Positions 32,851-33,423 of a DNA stretch of 33,423 nt are shown here, piece by piece. Under the pieces are notes generated by a model, which searched no databases, was not told the DNA's origin, and worked only from the letters and a program-made list of their open reading frames with translations. The DNA comes from NZ13-RE01 sp049718665 (lineage in GTDB: Bacteria; Dictyoglomota; Dictyoglomia; Dictyoglomales; Dictyoglomaceae): NCBI GenBank assembly GCA_049718665.1, contig JBNARO010000021.1, forward strand, positions 1 to 33,423, given 5' to 3'. The position numbers and the translations under genes are program-made. The number at the start of each line of letters is the position of its first letter. Position 1 is the first letter of the stretch.

Positions 32851-33423
32851 ATGAAAAGGTCAGATATTTCCTTAAAAAATTTGTATGAGAATTTTATATT
32901 TTCTTCTCAAGTGGATGGGAAAAAACAAAAGACATTGACATGGTATAAAGAAATGCTTACTCCATTTATTAACTTTGTATCTTTTGAGGAGCTTAACATA
33001 CTTTCTATCAGAAAATATATTGCAACCTTAAAAGAGAAAGAACTAAAACCCGCAACAATAATCTGTCATATAAGGGCTATCAAAACATTCCTAAAGTTTA
33101 TTTATAAAGAAGGATACTTAGATGAGGATCTCTCACAAAAGATTAAAACCCCTCCGCATCCAAAAGAGTATCCCTATGTTCTAAATGATGAGCAAGTTTT
33201 CGCACTCTTAAGAGCTTGCAACAAAAAGACATGGCAAGGATTCAGAAACTATGTAATTATCCTTACTTTTCTTGATACTGGAATAAGATTATCTGAGCTT
33301 TTGAATCTCACAATACAGGATATAAACCTTACTAAGAAAAGTATATTAATCAAAAATGGTAAAGGTGGAAAAGATAGAGAAGTTTACATGGGAAAGACTC
33401 TTGTAAGGGAGATGGCAAAGTGG
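32851..33423 (+). CDS. Tyrosine recombinase / integrase, cut by the window edge
   Basis: The first 191 codons are open to the end of the window. An N-terminal SAM-like core-binding domain (about 8-95) is followed by the start of the phage-integrase catalytic domain. Box I is LDTGIRLSEL with catalytic Arg146, and the beta-hairpin lysine is probably Lys171 in GKGGKDREV. The box II HxxR and the tyrosine nucleophile lie beyond the edge. It resembles XerC/D-like recombinases, but the spacing of features does not decide between a chromosomal dimer-resolution enzyme and an element integrase. The ATG at 32851 has only a weak ribosome site. Confidence 0.82.
   Translation, partial: MKRSDISLKNLYENFIFSSQVDGKKQKTLTWYKEMLTPFINFVSFEELNILSIRKYIATLKEKELKPATIICHIRAIKTFLKFIYKEGYLDEDLSQKIKTPPHPKEYPYVLNDEQVFALLRACNKKTWQGFRNYVIILTFLDTGIRLSELLNLTIQDINLTKKSILIKNGKGGKDREVYMGKTLVREMAKW

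Noticed and set aside
32573..32854. Overlapping open frames on both strands across tRNA-Val, up to 93 codons
   Set aside because: The translations (EQDSNLRPPVCETGALPLSH and the antisense GGRRFESCSAH type) are the well-known false peptides from reading through a tRNA gene.
1..33423. CRISPR arrays, insertion sequences, toxin-antitoxin or phage-defence genes
   Set aside because: I saw no regularly spaced direct repeats, transposase motifs or defence-gene signatures; the only recombination gene is the partial tyrosine recombinase at the right edge.

Overview
The window is AT-rich bacterial chromosome. Its protein genes are rich in Lys, Glu and Ile, and its structural RNAs are much more GC-rich than the genes around them, which suggests a low-GC thermophile. 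The large SRP RNA with an Alu-type 5' domain, the A-type RNase P RNA and the compact dcw cluster fit a Dictyoglomus-like lineage or another deep thermophile. That assignment is inference (about 0.6), because no 16S rRNA is present. Everything from about 32.7 kb down to position 1 is transcribed on the minus strand. Only a recombinase at the right edge points the other way.

Layout in transcription order, right to left. (1) 33.4-32.7 kb: a tyrosine recombinase (+), cut by the window edge, stands back to back with tRNA-Val(CAC). (2) 32.6-31.2 kb: a coiled-coil zinc-ribbon protein, a small membrane-anchored zinc-ribbon protein, and rnpB, whose first ~48 nt lie inside the preceding coding region. 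(3) 31.2-13.8 kb: a complete dcw cluster, mraZ-rsmH-ftsL-ftsI-murE-murF-mraY-murD-ftsW-murG-murC-murB-ftsQ-ftsA-ftsZ, ending in a radical-SAM gene of the TIGR03960 type. An extended -10 promoter and a ladder of 10-bp-spaced GTGG boxes stand before mraZ. (4) 13.7-5.0 kb: after a 149-bp gap with a candidate promoter comes a tightly packed series of yggS, an OmpR-type response regulator, a PAS histidine kinase, a DUF1015 gene, rodA, a second TIGR03960 radical-SAM gene with its DUF2344 partner, a Cof-type HAD phosphatase, cutA and tadA. (5) 5.0-0 kb: tRNA-Ser(GGA), a 75-residue membrane protein, SRP RNA, tatD, two radical-SAM genes and a CHASE2-Ser/Thr kinase, packed with almost no spacers.

Together the genes make lipid II and the division septum (dcw), drive cell elongation (rodA), and supply core RNA machinery (RNase P, SRP, tRNAs, TadA). 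The main surprises are at the expression level: a histidine kinase whose PAS domain seems to start at an AUC codon, a coding region overlapping rnpB with an internal promoter, an SRP RNA whose 3' end supplies the tatD Shine-Dalgarno sequence, and a predicted MraZ autoregulatory operator. I did not see a clearly new defence or mobile system.
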